Of a stretch of 64,000 nucleotides of DNA, positions 52,415-62,322 are shown piece after piece (position 1 is the stretch's first letter; the number at the start of each line of letters is the position of its first letter). Both the position numbers and the translations under genes were made by a program. The DNA is from JAMXLO01 sp963794185. GTDB lineage: Bacteria > Pseudomonadota > Alphaproteobacteria > Acetobacterales > Acetobacteraceae. The notes under the pieces are model-generated. The model ran no database searches, was not told the DNA's origin, and saw only the letters and a list, made by a program, of their open reading frames with translations. The DNA lies in contig CAWCDM010000096.1 in the NCBI GenBank assembly GCA_963794185.1, forward strand, positions 124,001-188,000, in the 5' to 3' direction.

Positions 52415-55058
52415 ATGAATGAACCCCTGACAGCAGGCGAACCTCTGGCGCAACCGCCCAACGGCGGCGGACGCAGGCAGCGCAAGACACCGGCCGTTGC
52501 CCAACGTCCGCGCCGCAGCCGCATACGCCGATTCGTGCGCGGCGTGGCCGGCGGCGTACTTGGCGTGGGCCTGCTGGTGGCCCTGCTGGCCGGTGCCGGC
52601 GGCTATTTCGCGTGGCTTCGCTTCAGCGCCGATCTGCCGAACGTCGATGGCCTGCGCAACTACCAGCCGCCGGTGATGAGCCGGGTCTATGCCGGCGATG
52701 CGCGGCTGATGGCCGAACTCGCCACGGAGCGCCGCATCTTCGTGCCGTATTCCGCCGTGCCCGAGGTGGTGAAGCAGGCTTTCGTTTCGGCAGAGGATCA
52801 GAATTTCTGGATGCACAAGGGCGTCGATCCGCTGGCGATCCTGCGCGCCGGCGTGTTCGACGTGACGCATATGGGCCAGGGACGCCGTCCGGTCGGCGCC
52901 TCGACGATCACGCAGCAGGTCGCCAAGAACATGCTGCTGGACAATCAGGTCTCGCTCGCCCGCAAGGCGCGCGAGGCGATCCTGGCGATGCGGATCGAGC
53001 AGAACCTGTCGAAGGAGCGAATCCTCGAGCTCTACCTGAACGAGATCTATCTCGGCATGAGTTCGTACGGCGTTGTGGCGGCGGCGCAGGCCTACTTCAA
53101 CAAGCCGCTCGACAAGCTGACCCTCTCGGAGGCTGCCTTCCTCGCGGCCCTGCCGAAGGCGCCCAACAACTACAACCCGTTCCGCTTCCCCGAGGCCGCG
53201 AAGGCGCGACGCGACTGGGTTTTGGACCGAATGGCGGAGGATCACGTCATCCAGGCGGCGCAGGCGGCGTCCGCCAAGGCCGAGGCGATCATTCCCGCGG
53301 AGTTCCGCCGGCCTCAGCCGATCCCGGGGGCGGATTGGTTCGCCGAGGAGGTGCGTCGCGAACTGATCGCCCGGTTTGGTTCCGATGTGACCACGCAGGG
53401 CGGGCTGATGGTGCGCACCAGTCTCGATCCCACGTTGCAGACCGTGGCCGAGAAGGCGGTGCGCGACGGGCTGATGGCGTACGACCGCAAGCTGGGCGGC
53501 TGGCGCGGCCCGGTTCTGCACCTCGAGGGCGGAGCGGCGCTGGCGAAGGACTGGGCCGACCCCGCTGGCACAGGTCGCACGGCCGCAGGGCATGCTGCCG
53601 GACTGGCGGCTTGGCGTGGTGCTGAGCGTTTCCGACACCGAGGCACGGCTCGGCTGGCTCGATCCGGCCGGGCAGGCCGCGGGCCAGGCTCCGGCGCAGC
53701 ACCTCGGCACGTTGGCGCTGGCCGACCTCGCCTGGGCGCGGCCGATCAAGGACGGCAAGCCGGGGCCGGCGCCGCGGCGCATAGCGGACGTCGTGCAGTT
53801 GGGCGACGTGGTGATGGTCGAGCCGGTCGCCACCGCGCAGGCCGCGCCGCCGCCGAAGAACCCGACCGCAGGCCCCGACCCGAAGGGCAAACCCGTTCAG
53901 GTGGCGCAGCAGCGCATGGAGCTCCGGCAGGTTCCGACCGTGCAGGGCGCGCTGGTCTCGCTCGATCCCAGGACGGGACGGGTCCTCGCATTGGTTGGCG
54001 GCTGGAGCTTCGAGGGCAGCCAGTTCAACCGCGCCACCCAGGCGCAGCGCCAGCCCGGCTCCAGCTTCAAGCCGTTCGTCTACCTGACGGCGCTGGAGAA
54101 GGGCGTGTCCCCGAGCCAGCGTTTCCTGGACGCGCCCGTTGTGATGGACATGGGGGCGGCGGGACGCTGGCGGCCCAACAACTTCGAGATGGAATTCGGC
54201 GGGCCGACGCCGCTGCGCGTCGCGTTGGAGCGCTCGCTGAACCTCGTGACATTGCGCGTGGCGCAGAGCGTCGGCATGGAGGCGATAGCGCAGACCGCGA
54301 TCGCCTTCCACGAGGTGGACGCGATGCCGCGCGTGCTGCCCGCCGCGCTGGGCGCGGTGGAGACCACCGTGCTGCGCGAGGCCGCCGCCTATGCCGCGAT
54401 CGACGAGGGCGGGCACGAGGTGATTCCGTCGCTGATCGACAGCGTGCAGGATCGCGACGGTCACGTGGTCTGGCGGCCATCGGCGATCGACTGCGGCAAC
54501 TGCGCCGACCAGGCCAACCCGCCGCAGTTGGCCGACCTGCGCCGCGAGATCGCCGATCCGGCCAGCGTGTTCCAGCTGATCACCATGATGCAGGGCGTGA
54601 CGACGCGCGGAACGGGCGCGAAGGTTGCGGCGGGGCTGGGACATCCGATCGCCGGCAAGACCGGCACGACGCAGGACTTCACCGACGCCTGGTTCTCCGG
54701 CTTCACCCCGGATCTGGTGACCACGGTGTGGGTCGGCTTCGACAACCCCGCGACACTCGGCAACAACGAAACCGGCGCGGCCCTCGCGGGCCCGATCTGG
54801 CACGACTACATGGCGTTCGCGCTGAAGGGCCGGCCGGTGCTGACGTTCCCGCAGCCGCCGGGCGTGACGATGGCGGCGTGGAACTCGGGGTCGGGCACCG
54901 TGACTGATGCATTCAAGCCTGACCAGATCCCCGGCGCCTCCCGCCCGATCGGCGGCGTGGTCGCGAGCGATGCAGTGCCGCAAGATGGCGCGGCACCAGC
55001 CGGCACGACGCAGGCCGTGCACGGCGGAGTCGACAGCAGCATGGGCGGACTGTATTAG
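52415..55058 (+). CDS. mrcA: Penicillin-binding protein 1A (one frameshift)
   Basis: This is a bifunctional class A PBP. It has a TM anchor (VAGGVLGVGLLVALLAGAGGYFAW), a transglycosylase domain with SAEDQNFWMHKGVDP, GASTITQQVAKNMLL and LELYLNEIYLG, an OB-like insert, and a transpeptidase domain with PGSSFKPF (catalytic Ser of SxxK), RSLNLV (SxN) and AGKTGTTQDF (KTG). One extra C in GACCCCGCTGG near 53565 breaks the frame; removing it gives KDWADPLAQVARPQGMLPDWRLGVVL. Repaired length is ~880 aa. A Gly/Asn tail follows the transpeptidase. It is followed by prfB 30 bp downstream. Confidence 0.93.
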
Positions 55059-55088
55059 ACGCGCCTCCATCTGGACCACGAGTGAGCG

Positions 55089-56220
55089 ATGTCAGCCGAA
55101 TCGGATGCCCTGAACGAGCAGATCAAGCAGTCCATTGCACTGCTGCGGAGGCATCTTTGACTGGGATGTCGCCGAGGGCCGTCTGGCCGAGCTGAACGCG
55201 CGGGCCGAAGATCCCAACCTCTGGAACGACTCCTCCGCCGCGCAGAAGCTGATGCGTGAACGCAATAACCTGGCCTCGCGGATGGAAGGCGTGCGCAGGC
55301 TGGAGGGGGACGTCGGCGATACACTGGAGCTGATCGAGCTGGCCGAGGCCGAGGGCGACACTGCGATGGTCGCCGATGGCATGGCGACGCTGCGCGCACT
55401 GGCCGAGGACGCCAAACGACGGGAAATCGAAAGTCTGCTGGCGGGCGAGGCGGATGCCAACGACGCCTATATCGAGATCAATGCCGGCACCGGCGGCACC
55501 GAGGCACAGGACTGGGCCGAGATGCTGATGCGCATGTACATGCGCTGGGCGGAACAGCACGGCTACAAGGTGCAATTGCTGGAGGAGAGCGAGGGCGAGA
55601 CTGCCGGCATCAAGTCCGCGACGCTGCAGATCAGCGGGCCGAACGCCTATGGCTGGCTGAAGACCGAGGCCGGCGTGCATCGGCTGGTGCGGATCAGCCC
55701 GTTCGATTCGGCGGCGCGGCGGCACACCAGCTTCGCCAGCGTCTGGGTGTATCCGGTGGTGGACGAGAACATCGACATCGAGATCAACGAGGGCGACCTG
55801 AAGGTCGACACCTATCGCGCGTCGGGCGCCGGCGGGCAGCACGTCAACAAGACGGAGAGCGCGATCCGCATCACGCACCTGCCGTCGGGCATCATCGTCG
55901 CATGCCAGACCGACCGCAGCCAGCATCGCAACCGCGCCATGGCGATGGCAATGCTGAAGGCACGGCTGTACGAGGCCGAACTGCAGAGGCGCGAGGCAGC
56001 CTCGGCGGCGGTGGAGGATGCCAAGACCGACATCGGCTGGGGGCACCAGATCCGCAACTACGTGCTGGCGCCGTATCAGCTGGTGAAGGATTTGCGCACC
56101 GGGGTGGAGAAGGGCAATCCGGACGCCGTGCTGGACGGCGACCTGGACGAGTTCATGGCCGCGGCGCTGGCGGCCCGGTCCGGGGCGACGCGGTCGGAGG
56201 CGAGCGCGCAGGCGCGTTAG
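55089..56220 (+). CDS. prfB: Peptide chain release factor 2 (programmed +1 frameshift)
   Basis: ATG 55089 begins a 23-codon frame ending LLRRHL at CTT, followed by an in-frame TGA (55158-55160). A natural +1 shift joins it to DWDVAEGRLAELNARAEDPNLWND from 55159 to the stop at 56220. RF2 recognises UGA and UAA, so the shift is autoregulatory. The GGQ tripeptide is at residues ~248-250 (GAGGQHVNKTESAIR), and the tip region SPFDSAARRHTSFASV is conserved. Total length is ~376 aa. The only frameshift in this window that is certainly biological. Confidence 0.96.
55146..55161 (+). promoter_or_regulatory. prfB: prfB programmed frameshift site
   Basis: The sequence CGGAGGCATCTTTGAC has the three parts of the classic RF2 site: an internal Shine-Dalgarno-like CGGAGG, a 3-nt spacer, and the slippery CTT followed by TGA and C. 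Slow decoding of TGA by scarce RF2 lets the ribosome slip from CTT to TTT. Spacing matches that of enterobacterial prfB. Confidence 0.95.
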
Positions 56221-57071
56221 TTCTTCATCCGTCGCAGCTCAGCCATCGCTTCGACGTTGCCCTGCTCGGCAGCCTGTTTAAACCAACGCACAGCCTCGGC
56301 GGTATCCTGATGGACGCCGTCGCCGTCCCGATAAATCCTTCCGATCATGACGGCGGCCGTCGCAAACCCTGCGTCCGCGGCTTGTCGAAGCCGGCGGATC
56401 GCCTCCGGGACATCCCGCGGCATGCCGGGACCACCGCGCCAATAGAGCAACGCGATGTTGTAGAGTGCGTCTTTCCTCCCGTGGTCGGCTGACCTCTGGT
56501 ACCAAATCTGCGCTTGACCGTAATCCTGCCTGACGCCCAGTCCTTCTGCGTAGAAATAGCCCAGTCCCTGCATGCAGTTGGCGTCACCCTTGTCGGCGCC
56601 CAGCAGATACAGGCGTTCTGCCTCCGCGTAGTCGTGAATTTGATAGGCCGAATAGCCCCGCTGAAACAGTTCGGAGGCAGGCGTTTGCCCGGCACCTTCC
56701 CGCGGCGCGGTTGTGCTCGTGGCCGGCGGGGGCGAGCCGGATGGCGCGCTCGGCGCCGACCGATCAGGCTTGGCAGGCGTTGCAATACCGGCTTCGCTCT
56801 GCTCGGGAACCGGTCCCGGAGCCTGTTTGGACGGTGTGGGTGACGCCGTTGGCGACGCAGTTGGCGACGCCGCGGTCGGCTTAGGCTCAGGCTTTTCGGG
56901 TGTGGCACGCGCCGCAGGCGGCCTGGCCACCATTGGACGACGAGGCGTGGGTGCTGGAGTGGTTATTGGCGGCGGCTCGGATAAGAACGGATCGCTCACT
57001 TGCGCCGATACCTGAAACACCGTAGCAACAAATAATATACACGCTCCGGCATATACGCGTCGCGTTATCAT
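56217..57071 (-). CDS. Exported Sel1-repeat protein
   Basis: The 284-residue protein has a signal peptide (MITRRVYAGACILFVATVFQVSAQ), a Pro/Ala/Ser-rich linker of about 110 residues, and Sel1-like repeats: DYAEAERLYLLGADKGDANCMQGLGYFYAEGLGV, DYGQAQIWYQRSADHGRKDALYNIALLYW, VPEAIRRLRQAADAGFATAAVMIGRIYRDGDGV, DTAEAVRWFKQAAEQGNVEAMAELRRM. Its ATG overlaps the stop of the upstream kinase (57068-57071), so the pair is coupled. Its stop overlaps the convergent prfB stop. Sel1 proteins are contact scaffolds; the partner is probably linked to the kinase. Confidence 0.88.
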   Translation of the reverse strand: MITRRVYAGACILFVATVFQVSAQVSDPFLSEPPPITTPAPTPRRPMVARPPAARATPEKPEPKPTAASPTASPTASPTPSKQAPGPVPEQSEAGIATPAKPDRSAPSAPSGSPPPATSTTAPREGAGQTPASELFQRGYSAYQIHDYAEAERLYLLGADKGDANCMQGLGYFYAEGLGVRQDYGQAQIWYQRSADHGRKDALYNIALLYWRGGPGMPRDVPEAIRRLRQAADAGFATAAVMIGRIYRDGDGVHQDTAEAVRWFKQAAEQGNVEAMAELRRMKN

Positions 57072-59275
57072 GGCGCTAGCTTTTGGATAGCTGCAGCAGC
57101 ATTTTTACTGCCTTGGGACAAGGCGACATTATACCAGTGCAGCGCCAAGGTTCGATCGCGCAGCACGTCGTCTTTGCGATCAAACATGGCGCCCAGGTTG
57201 AAGGATGCGTACGCATCGCCGTTGCGCGATGCGACCCACCAGAGCAGGGCCGCGTCGCGCTCATCTGCGATGCCATTCCTGTGGCTGTGAACCAGAAGCC
57301 CGCCGAGCTGTGTCCAGGCTCTCACATCACCAACGCGGGCGGCCAGCCCGTACCAGTAAGCCGCCTCTGCCGTATCGTGGCTTGGGCCGGTTTCGGCTTC
57401 ATATCCTCGTACGTAGCGAGACGCAGGTGTTGTAACTGCAGTGTCTGGCACACCGCGCGGTGAAGCGCGATCGCGGGCAAGCAGCGTTTTCAGTCGAAGG
57501 CCAAATGCAGGCAAATCACGCAAGACCTGATCTGCGGCGCCGCCAAGCGGATCTGCGGACGTCATGTCCCGATAACGAGAAATCGCCAATTTTTCCGATG
57601 CATCGAAAGGATCTCCTGTCATCGGCGTTGATGTCAGTTGCAACAGCCGCAATGCCAGTCGCACATTCCAGCGGTCCTGCGGGGACCAGGTTTCCTCCGC
57701 TGTTGCTGGAGGTAACGGCGCCACCGCTGGCGCCGAGGGTGCCATGGCTACCGCAGGCGCTGACGGTGCCGCCTCGACCGCAGGTGCAGAGGGCGGCAAG
57801 GCTGCCGCCGGTGCCGGCGGAGACGCTGCCGGCGGCGCCGGCGGAGACGCTGCCGGTGGTGCCGAGGGCGGCGTTGTTACCGCCGGCCTGGGCGGTGTCA
57901 TTGCCAACGGTGTCGTCGACGGCAGCGACGCTGACACAGGCGGCGGCGGCACACGACCTGGAGCAATGATCCAAAAGTACATCGCGGCAAATATCGAGAC
58001 GGCTGCGCAAGTCAGGGCAATCAGGATCGTCTCGCGCGACCAGGCGCCACTCAGCCGTCGAACGCCACTCCATCCATTGCCGGATTCGCTCGACGATTTC
58101 GGGAATGAACGCCGCTCGAGCACATTCGGCAGACGGCTCACTCGGAATAAATGCGAACCGACACCGTTCAACAGGGAGCGCAGCCGGTTCAAAGTCGCCG
58201 CGTTGCGATCCTTTGGCAATTTGGCGCCCGAAGCAACGGGCGGGCGGCTCTCGACCCAGGTCCTACGGCGAGTGGTCATGTCGTCGGCAGGAGGATCGAG
58301 GAGATGGAGCATTTCCTCCACGCGCTGCGGCCGGTCGCTGGCCGCAACGGCCAACGCCTGATCGATGGCATTCAGCAAAGATGGCGGGTATCGATCGCGC
58401 CCAACTTCGACTGCCCGAACCAGTGGATCAGGTGCACGAACCAACGCCGCCTGCTGGCGGGTCCGTGCGTCAACGAGGGTTCCGCCAATTGCTTTATATG
58501 CGACGCCTCCCACGGCATAGATGTCGGAGAACGGCCCCTGCTCGGTGCCATGCATCATCTGTTCGATCGGTGCGTAATGGCCTGAGTAGACCTGCGTGTA
58601 GGTTGTATTGGTATTCAGCCCCATATCCCGAGCGGAGCCGAAATCGATCAGGACCGGCTGGCCATTCGGACGGATCAAGATGTTCGCCGGCTTGATGTCA
58701 CGATGGAGAAAGCCCGCCGCATGAACGCGGGCCAGCGGTGTCAAGATACCGTGCAGCAGCGAGACCACGCGTTCCGCGGTCAGCGCGCGACCCGTCGTCT
58801 TCAGGACATCGTCTAAAGTCTCACCATCCAGCAATTCCATGACCGAGTAGGCTGTATTGTTCCCCTCAAAGAAAGTGGCAACCCGCACGATCCCCGGTGT
58901 GCCGCCGTTGCGACCCAGATTGGCGAGCAGGCGTGCCTCGGTCAGGAAACGCCGGCGGCAATCGACAAAGAGTTCTTGATCAGAATCGGACGCGGCGAGG
59001 ACTTCTGTGCCAACCCGCACCGCAAACTGGCGTGGGAAGAATTCTTTGATGGCAAAGGATTGATCCAGAAGATCACTTGCCCTGTAGGTAATACCGAAGC
59101 CGCCACGCCCGAGTGCAGCAAGCAGTCGATATCCGTTCAGCACCGTGCCGGAGGGCAAGGCGTCTCTTTGCAGCGGAGCGGACGACCGTGCCAACGATGT
59201 GCCCTCAACTCTGGGTAGCCGTTCTTGGACGTACGGAGCTGAACCAACCTGCGTTGGCGACCTCCTTTCACTCAT
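57068..59275 (-). CDS. Transmembrane Ser/Thr protein kinase with periplasmic Sel1-like tail
   Basis: The 735-residue protein has an Hanks-type kinase domain: G-loop LGRGGFGITYRA, Lys77 in FAIKEFFPRQFA, catalytic Asp193 in HRDIKPANILI, DFG Asp211 in LIDFGSARD, and YAPIEQM in the activation region. After a linker comes one TM helix (ILIALTCAAVSIFAAMYFWIIAPG), a Pro/Ala/Ser-rich low-complexity stretch, and Sel1-like repeats (DTAEAAYWYGLAARVGDVRAWTQLGGLL, ERDAALLWWVASRNGDAYASFNLGAMF, DRTLALHWYNVALSQGSKNAAAAIQKL). ATG 59275 is chosen; longer starts lie in poor context. It senses outside and signals inside by layout (inference). Confidence 0.93.
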   Translation of the reverse strand: MSERRSPTQVGSAPYVQERLPRVEGTSLARSSAPLQRDALPSGTVLNGYRLLAALGRGGFGITYRASDLLDQSFAIKEFFPRQFAVRVGTEVLAASDSDQELFVDCRRRFLTEARLLANLGRNGGTPGIVRVATFFEGNNTAYSVMELLDGETLDDVLKTTGRALTAERVVSLLHGILTPLARVHAAGFLHRDIKPANILIRPNGQPVLIDFGSARDMGLNTNTTYTQVYSGHYAPIEQMMHGTEQGPFSDIYAVGGVAYKAIGGTLVDARTRQQAALVRAPDPLVRAVEVGRDRYPPSLLNAIDQALAVAASDRPQRVEEMLHLLDPPADDMTTRRRTWVESRPPVASGAKLPKDRNAATLNRLRSLLNGVGSHLFRVSRLPNVLERRSFPKSSSESGNGWSGVRRLSGAWSRETILIALTCAAVSIFAAMYFWIIAPGRVPPPPVSASLPSTTPLAMTPPRPAVTTPPSAPPAASPPAPPAASPPAPAAALPPSAPAVEAAPSAPAVAMAPSAPAVAPLPPATAEETWSPQDRWNVRLALRLLQLTSTPMTGDPFDASEKLAISRYRDMTSADPLGGAADQVLRDLPAFGLRLKTLLARDRASPRGVPDTAVTTPASRYVRGYEAETGPSHDTAEAAYWYGLAARVGDVRAWTQLGGLLVHSHRNGIADERDAALLWWVASRNGDAYASFNLGAMFDRKDDVLRDRTLALHWYNVALSQGSKNAAAAIQKLAP

Positions 59276-59646
59276 GATCTTAATCTTCGGCCTTGCAACA
59301 AAGCAACCTTCCGGCCCTGACGGCGCGGCTCCCGTACGGCTGTAACAAATTCGAGATTTTCTCAGCTTGCGCAATACTGACGTCGCGGCCGGACCTGTTC
59401 AGAGGGTCTTGGGCAGCCGGACCTGTTTGGCGGCCGCCCAGCTGAAGTCCGCCAGGTCGCACGCGTTCACGTGGCAGTGGTCATTGCCGCGAGCTTCCCG
59501 TCCCGGCCGAGCTTGCTATACCGTCGGCACAACCGCCTCGGCGCAGCGAGCCGCCGCTTGTCGGGCAATTCCATCAGACGGGCAAATGCCAGCGCCAGGA
59601 TCACCACCAACGGGAGTGCGACGCTAAAGCGGCCGGCGTCCCGGAC
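59276..59646. other. Intergenic region with possible membrane-protein remnant
   Basis: About 370 bp. The minus strand around 59640-59465 reads FSVALPLVVILALAFARLMELPDKRRLAA, which resembles a TM segment and a following loop of a small membrane protein, but it has no convincing start and ends after ~50 codons. A direct repeat GCCGGACCTGTT occurs twice (near 59390 and 59416). I treat this as non-coding or decayed. Confidence 0.3.
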
Positions 59647-60012
59647 TTAGAACCGTTCGTCCCCGTGGTGGCGGAACACATCGGGGAAATCCCGGTACAA
59701 TGCGAACACAGCGTTCTGGACAAGCGAATTGACGCCGAAATGGAACCCCTCGACCGGCTCGCGCCGACCGGCCACCCGCTCGAATGCCGCTTCGAGCTGG
59801 GCCAGATCCTTCACCTCGATCATCAAATGGAACTCGCCGAGCCCCGGTGCGCCGAGGCCAAGCTTGCGCCGCGTCAGACGCCAGCCCTCGATCAGACCTT
59901 GCTCCTTGAGATGGCCCAGGTATCCGGCGACCTTTTCGCTGAAGTCCAGGTCGCCGACGCCAGGCTTCAGGTCACACCAGGCGTGATAGATGTCCAAGCC
60001 TACCTCCTTCAT
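59647..60012 (-). CDS. DUF6614-family protein
   Basis: The 121-residue protein reads LDIYHAWCDLKPGVGDLDFSEKVAGYLGHLKEQGLIEGWRLTRRKLGLGAPGLGEFHLMIEVKDLAQLEAAFERVAGRREPVEGFHFGVNSLVQNAVFALYRDFPD, which fits the ferredoxin-like DUF6614 family. Its start overlaps the methyltransferase stop (ATGA, 60009-60012), so it is the last gene of a six-gene operon. The function is unknown. Confidence 0.8.
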   Translation of the reverse strand: MKEVGLDIYHAWCDLKPGVGDLDFSEKVAGYLGHLKEQGLIEGWRLTRRKLGLGAPGLGEFHLMIEVKDLAQLEAAFERVAGRREPVEGFHFGVNSLVQNAVFALYRDFPDVFRHHGDERF

Positions 60013-60824
60013 GGCTTCACACCGGCAGCGATCACCGCGGCGATCGGCACGGCAATTCCGTCGGTGTCGCGAAAGCGCTCCGCATGCTCATCGATGTCCG
60101 CGATGATGGCCGGCATGGCAGATGGGTGTTGTGCCTCGATCATCGCCGCCATGCGCGCGGTTCCCGACTGCAAGGCGGCCACCAGCGCGTGTGCGCCGGC
60201 ATGATGCCAGGTCGCACGCACCAATTCCGTCGTGCAGTGGGCGAACCCAACCTGGCGCAGCGCATCCGAGCACTGCGCTGCGCTGCCGAACCCGCCACCG
60301 GGAGGCGGCGCTTGAGATGCCGCCGGATCACCGTGGCGCCCGATCGCGTCGAACAGCAAATTCCAGGCGGTGTTCTCGCTTGGGTCGGCCCAGAAGCTGA
60401 ACGCGACGCGGCCGCCGCTGCGCAGCACCCGATACGCCTCACCCAACGCGAGAACCGGTCGGGGCACGTGGTGGATGCCGAAGTTCGACACCACCGCATC
60501 GAATTCGCTGTCTGGGTAGGGCAGCGCCTCGGCATCGCCCTGGTCGAAGCGGATCGCGCCGTCGCGCACCCTGGCGATCGCGAGCATGGCAGGCGAGAAA
60601 TCCAGCCCGGTTGCCGCCGCGCCACCCATGCCTGCGCGCGAGGCGACCAAGCCTGGGCCGCAGGCGATGTCGAGCATCCGCACGCCGGGTCCAATGCAAG
60701 CCGCATCGAGCAGGGCATCGATGAACTGTCTTGTCGCACCGGCGAAGGTAGCCTCGTAGGCCGCGGCCGCGCGCTCCCAGCGCGAGTGCTCGAAGGCGCG
60801 GACCGCTTCCGGGTCGAATGACAA
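60009..60824 (-). CDS. Class I SAM-dependent methyltransferase
   Basis: The 271-residue protein has motif I LDIACGPGLVASRAG (residues ~50-64), motif post-I GLDFSPAMLAIARVR, IRFDQGDAEALPYPDSEFDAVVSNFGIHHVP, and YRVLRSGGRVAFSFWADP. The pattern is that of the UbiE/Methyltransf_11 group acting on small molecules. It lies between a VOC-family gene (1 bp upstream) and the DUF6614 gene with overlapping codons. The substrate is unknown. Confidence 0.88.
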   Translation of the reverse strand: MSFDPEAVRAFEHSRWERAAAAYEATFAGATRQFIDALLDAACIGPGVRMLDIACGPGLVASRAGMGGAAATGLDFSPAMLAIARVRDGAIRFDQGDAEALPYPDSEFDAVVSNFGIHHVPRPVLALGEAYRVLRSGGRVAFSFWADPSENTAWNLLFDAIGRHGDPAASQAPPPGGGFGSAAQCSDALRQVGFAHCTTELVRATWHHAGAHALVAALQSGTARMAAMIEAQHPSAMPAIIADIDEHAERFRDTDGIAVPIAAVIAAGVKP

Positions 60825-60825
60825 G

Positions 60826-61314
60826 CTAGGCTGCGGCGCGACCGCCGAAATGCGTGTCCAGCGCGTCGTAGCGGATCATGCGGGTGTATTCGGCCAGCAT
60901 GTCTGGCGTCGCGACTTCGACCATCAGCCGGTTCTCCACCCAGAACTCGATGACGTGGAATACCGGCGGCTGGCCGGGCGCGCCACGACCGAAATAGCGC
61001 GTGCGCCAGCCTTCGCGCTCGCCGATCCGCTCCACCGTGGTGCGGTCGATCGGCACCGACAGCAGCAGATGGAAGGGGGCGTAGCCGGGGTTGGCGTCAT
61101 GCGCGGCACGCACCTGCGAGTCCCCCTTGCCAGGCTGCAATGTGACGCTCTCAGGATAGACCTCGATCATCGAGCCGTGCTCGTCGCCGCTCACCGCCAT
61201 GAACGAGTCGGCGACCCCGCCGGGAAACGGATAGCAGCGCCCGTTCATCAGTTCGGCGAGGACATCGGCGACATGCTTCGGGTCGCGGGCGGAAATCGAG
61301 ATGTGGTGGATCAT
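60826..61314 (-). CDS. VOC-family (glyoxalase/dioxygenase fold) protein
   Basis: The 162-residue protein starts MIHHISISARDPKHVADVLAELMNG, with a candidate metal-ligand His in the first strand. It continues FPGGVADSFMAVSGDEHGSMIEVYPESVTL and GYAPFHLLLSVPIDRTTVERIGEREGWRTRY, and ends with VFHVIEFWVENRLMVEVATPDMLAEY. His and Glu positions fit a mononuclear metal site. The family includes glyoxalases, extradiol dioxygenases and epimerases. It is co-transcribed with the asparaginase and methyltransferase. Confidence 0.85.
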   Translation of the reverse strand: MIHHISISARDPKHVADVLAELMNGRCYPFPGGVADSFMAVSGDEHGSMIEVYPESVTLQPGKGDSQVRAAHDANPGYAPFHLLLSVPIDRTTVERIGEREGWRTRYFGRGAPGQPPVFHVIEFWVENRLMVEVATPDMLAEYTRMIRYDALDTHFGGRAAA

Positions 61315-61326
61315 CGGGTGGCCTCC

Positions 61327-62322
61327 TCAGTAGGTGCGAAAAATCTGCGCGATTTGCTCGGGATCGCTGGTCACGGTCAATGCCAGCGCCAACAGGATAC
61401 GCGCCTTCTGCGGCATCAGGTTGTCGGCGATCAGAACGCCGGCATTCGCGAGCCGCGTGCCTCGGAACGTCCGGCCGGACCCGGCACGGGTGGATTGCAC
61501 CACCACGATGCCTTGCCCGACCGCCTCCTTCAACGCATCGAAATCGCCGACGCCGGCAGACCCCGGAGCGAAGCCGGCCGAGACAATTCCCTTGGCGCCG
61601 GCGGCAATGAAGGCGCGAACCGCGGTCCCGTCCGCGCCCACATAGGCATAGGCGATATCGACGCGCGGCAGCGCATCCAGCGCGCCGATGTCGAACTCGG
61701 TATCCGGATAGCAGCGCCGCAGCGGGCGGCGATAGAACGCAACTGCATCGCCATCCGCGTGGCCGAGCACGCCGAAGTCGGCCGAGCGAAACGTCTGCAG
61801 CCGCAGCGTGGAGGTCTTCGTCACCTCGCGTGCCGCCTGGATTTCGTCGTTCAGCACCGCAAGAACGCCCATGCCGCGCGCCTGCGGGCTCGCCGCGACC
61901 CGGATCGCGTTCACCAGATTGAGCCCGGCATCGGAGGATAGCGCACTCGGTGGCCGCTGCGAGCCGACCAGCACCACGGGCACCGGTACCTTCAGCGTGA
62001 GGTTGAGGAAATAGGCGGTCTCCTCGAGCGTCGCCGTGCCGTGGCCGATCACGATGCCGGCAAGGTCCGGATGCTCCGCCGCCACCTTCCCGCACATCAG
62101 CGCCAGTGCTTTCCAGTCGGCGAAGTGGATTGCCGTGCTGGGTATGTTGCGGTAGCGGACGGGAATCACATCCGCGACCTGCCCGACCTCAGGGAACCGA
62201 GCGATGATCTCGTCGGCGTGCATCACCTGGCCGGTGGCACTGTAATCCTGCAGATCGAGCGGTCCGGCGCCGACCGAGGCGATCGTGCCGCCGGTGCCGA
62301 TGAAAGCGACCTTCGGCATCAT
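61327..62322 (-). CDS. Asparaginase (type I/II-like)
   Basis: The 331-residue protein has the two catalytic Thr motifs of bacterial asparaginases: AFIGTGGTIAS at the N-terminus and GIVIGHGTATLEETAYFLNLTL at about residue 90, followed by VLVGSQRPPSALSSDAGLNLVNAIRVAAS. The C-terminal domain ends with IADNLMPQKARILLALALT. It hydrolyses asparagine or a related amide. No signal peptide is visible, so it is cytoplasmic. ATG 62322 overlaps the amidase TGA (62319-62322). Confidence 0.93.
   Translation of the reverse strand: MMPKVAFIGTGGTIASVGAGPLDLQDYSATGQVMHADEIIARFPEVGQVADVIPVRYRNIPSTAIHFADWKALALMCGKVAAEHPDLAGIVIGHGTATLEETAYFLNLTLKVPVPVVLVGSQRPPSALSSDAGLNLVNAIRVAASPQARGMGVLAVLNDEIQAAREVTKTSTLRLQTFRSADFGVLGHADGDAVAFYRRPLRRCYPDTEFDIGALDALPRVDIAYAYVGADGTAVRAFIAAGAKGIVSAGFAPGSAGVGDFDALKEAVGQGIVVVQSTRAGSGRTFRGTRLANAGVLIADNLMPQKARILLALALTVTSDPEQIAQIFRTY

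Noticed and set aside
59465..59640. Minus-strand hydrophobic segment as a real gene
   Set aside because: It has one TM-like stretch but no start codon in good context and a short tail, so it is listed only as a possible remnant in the intergenic entry.
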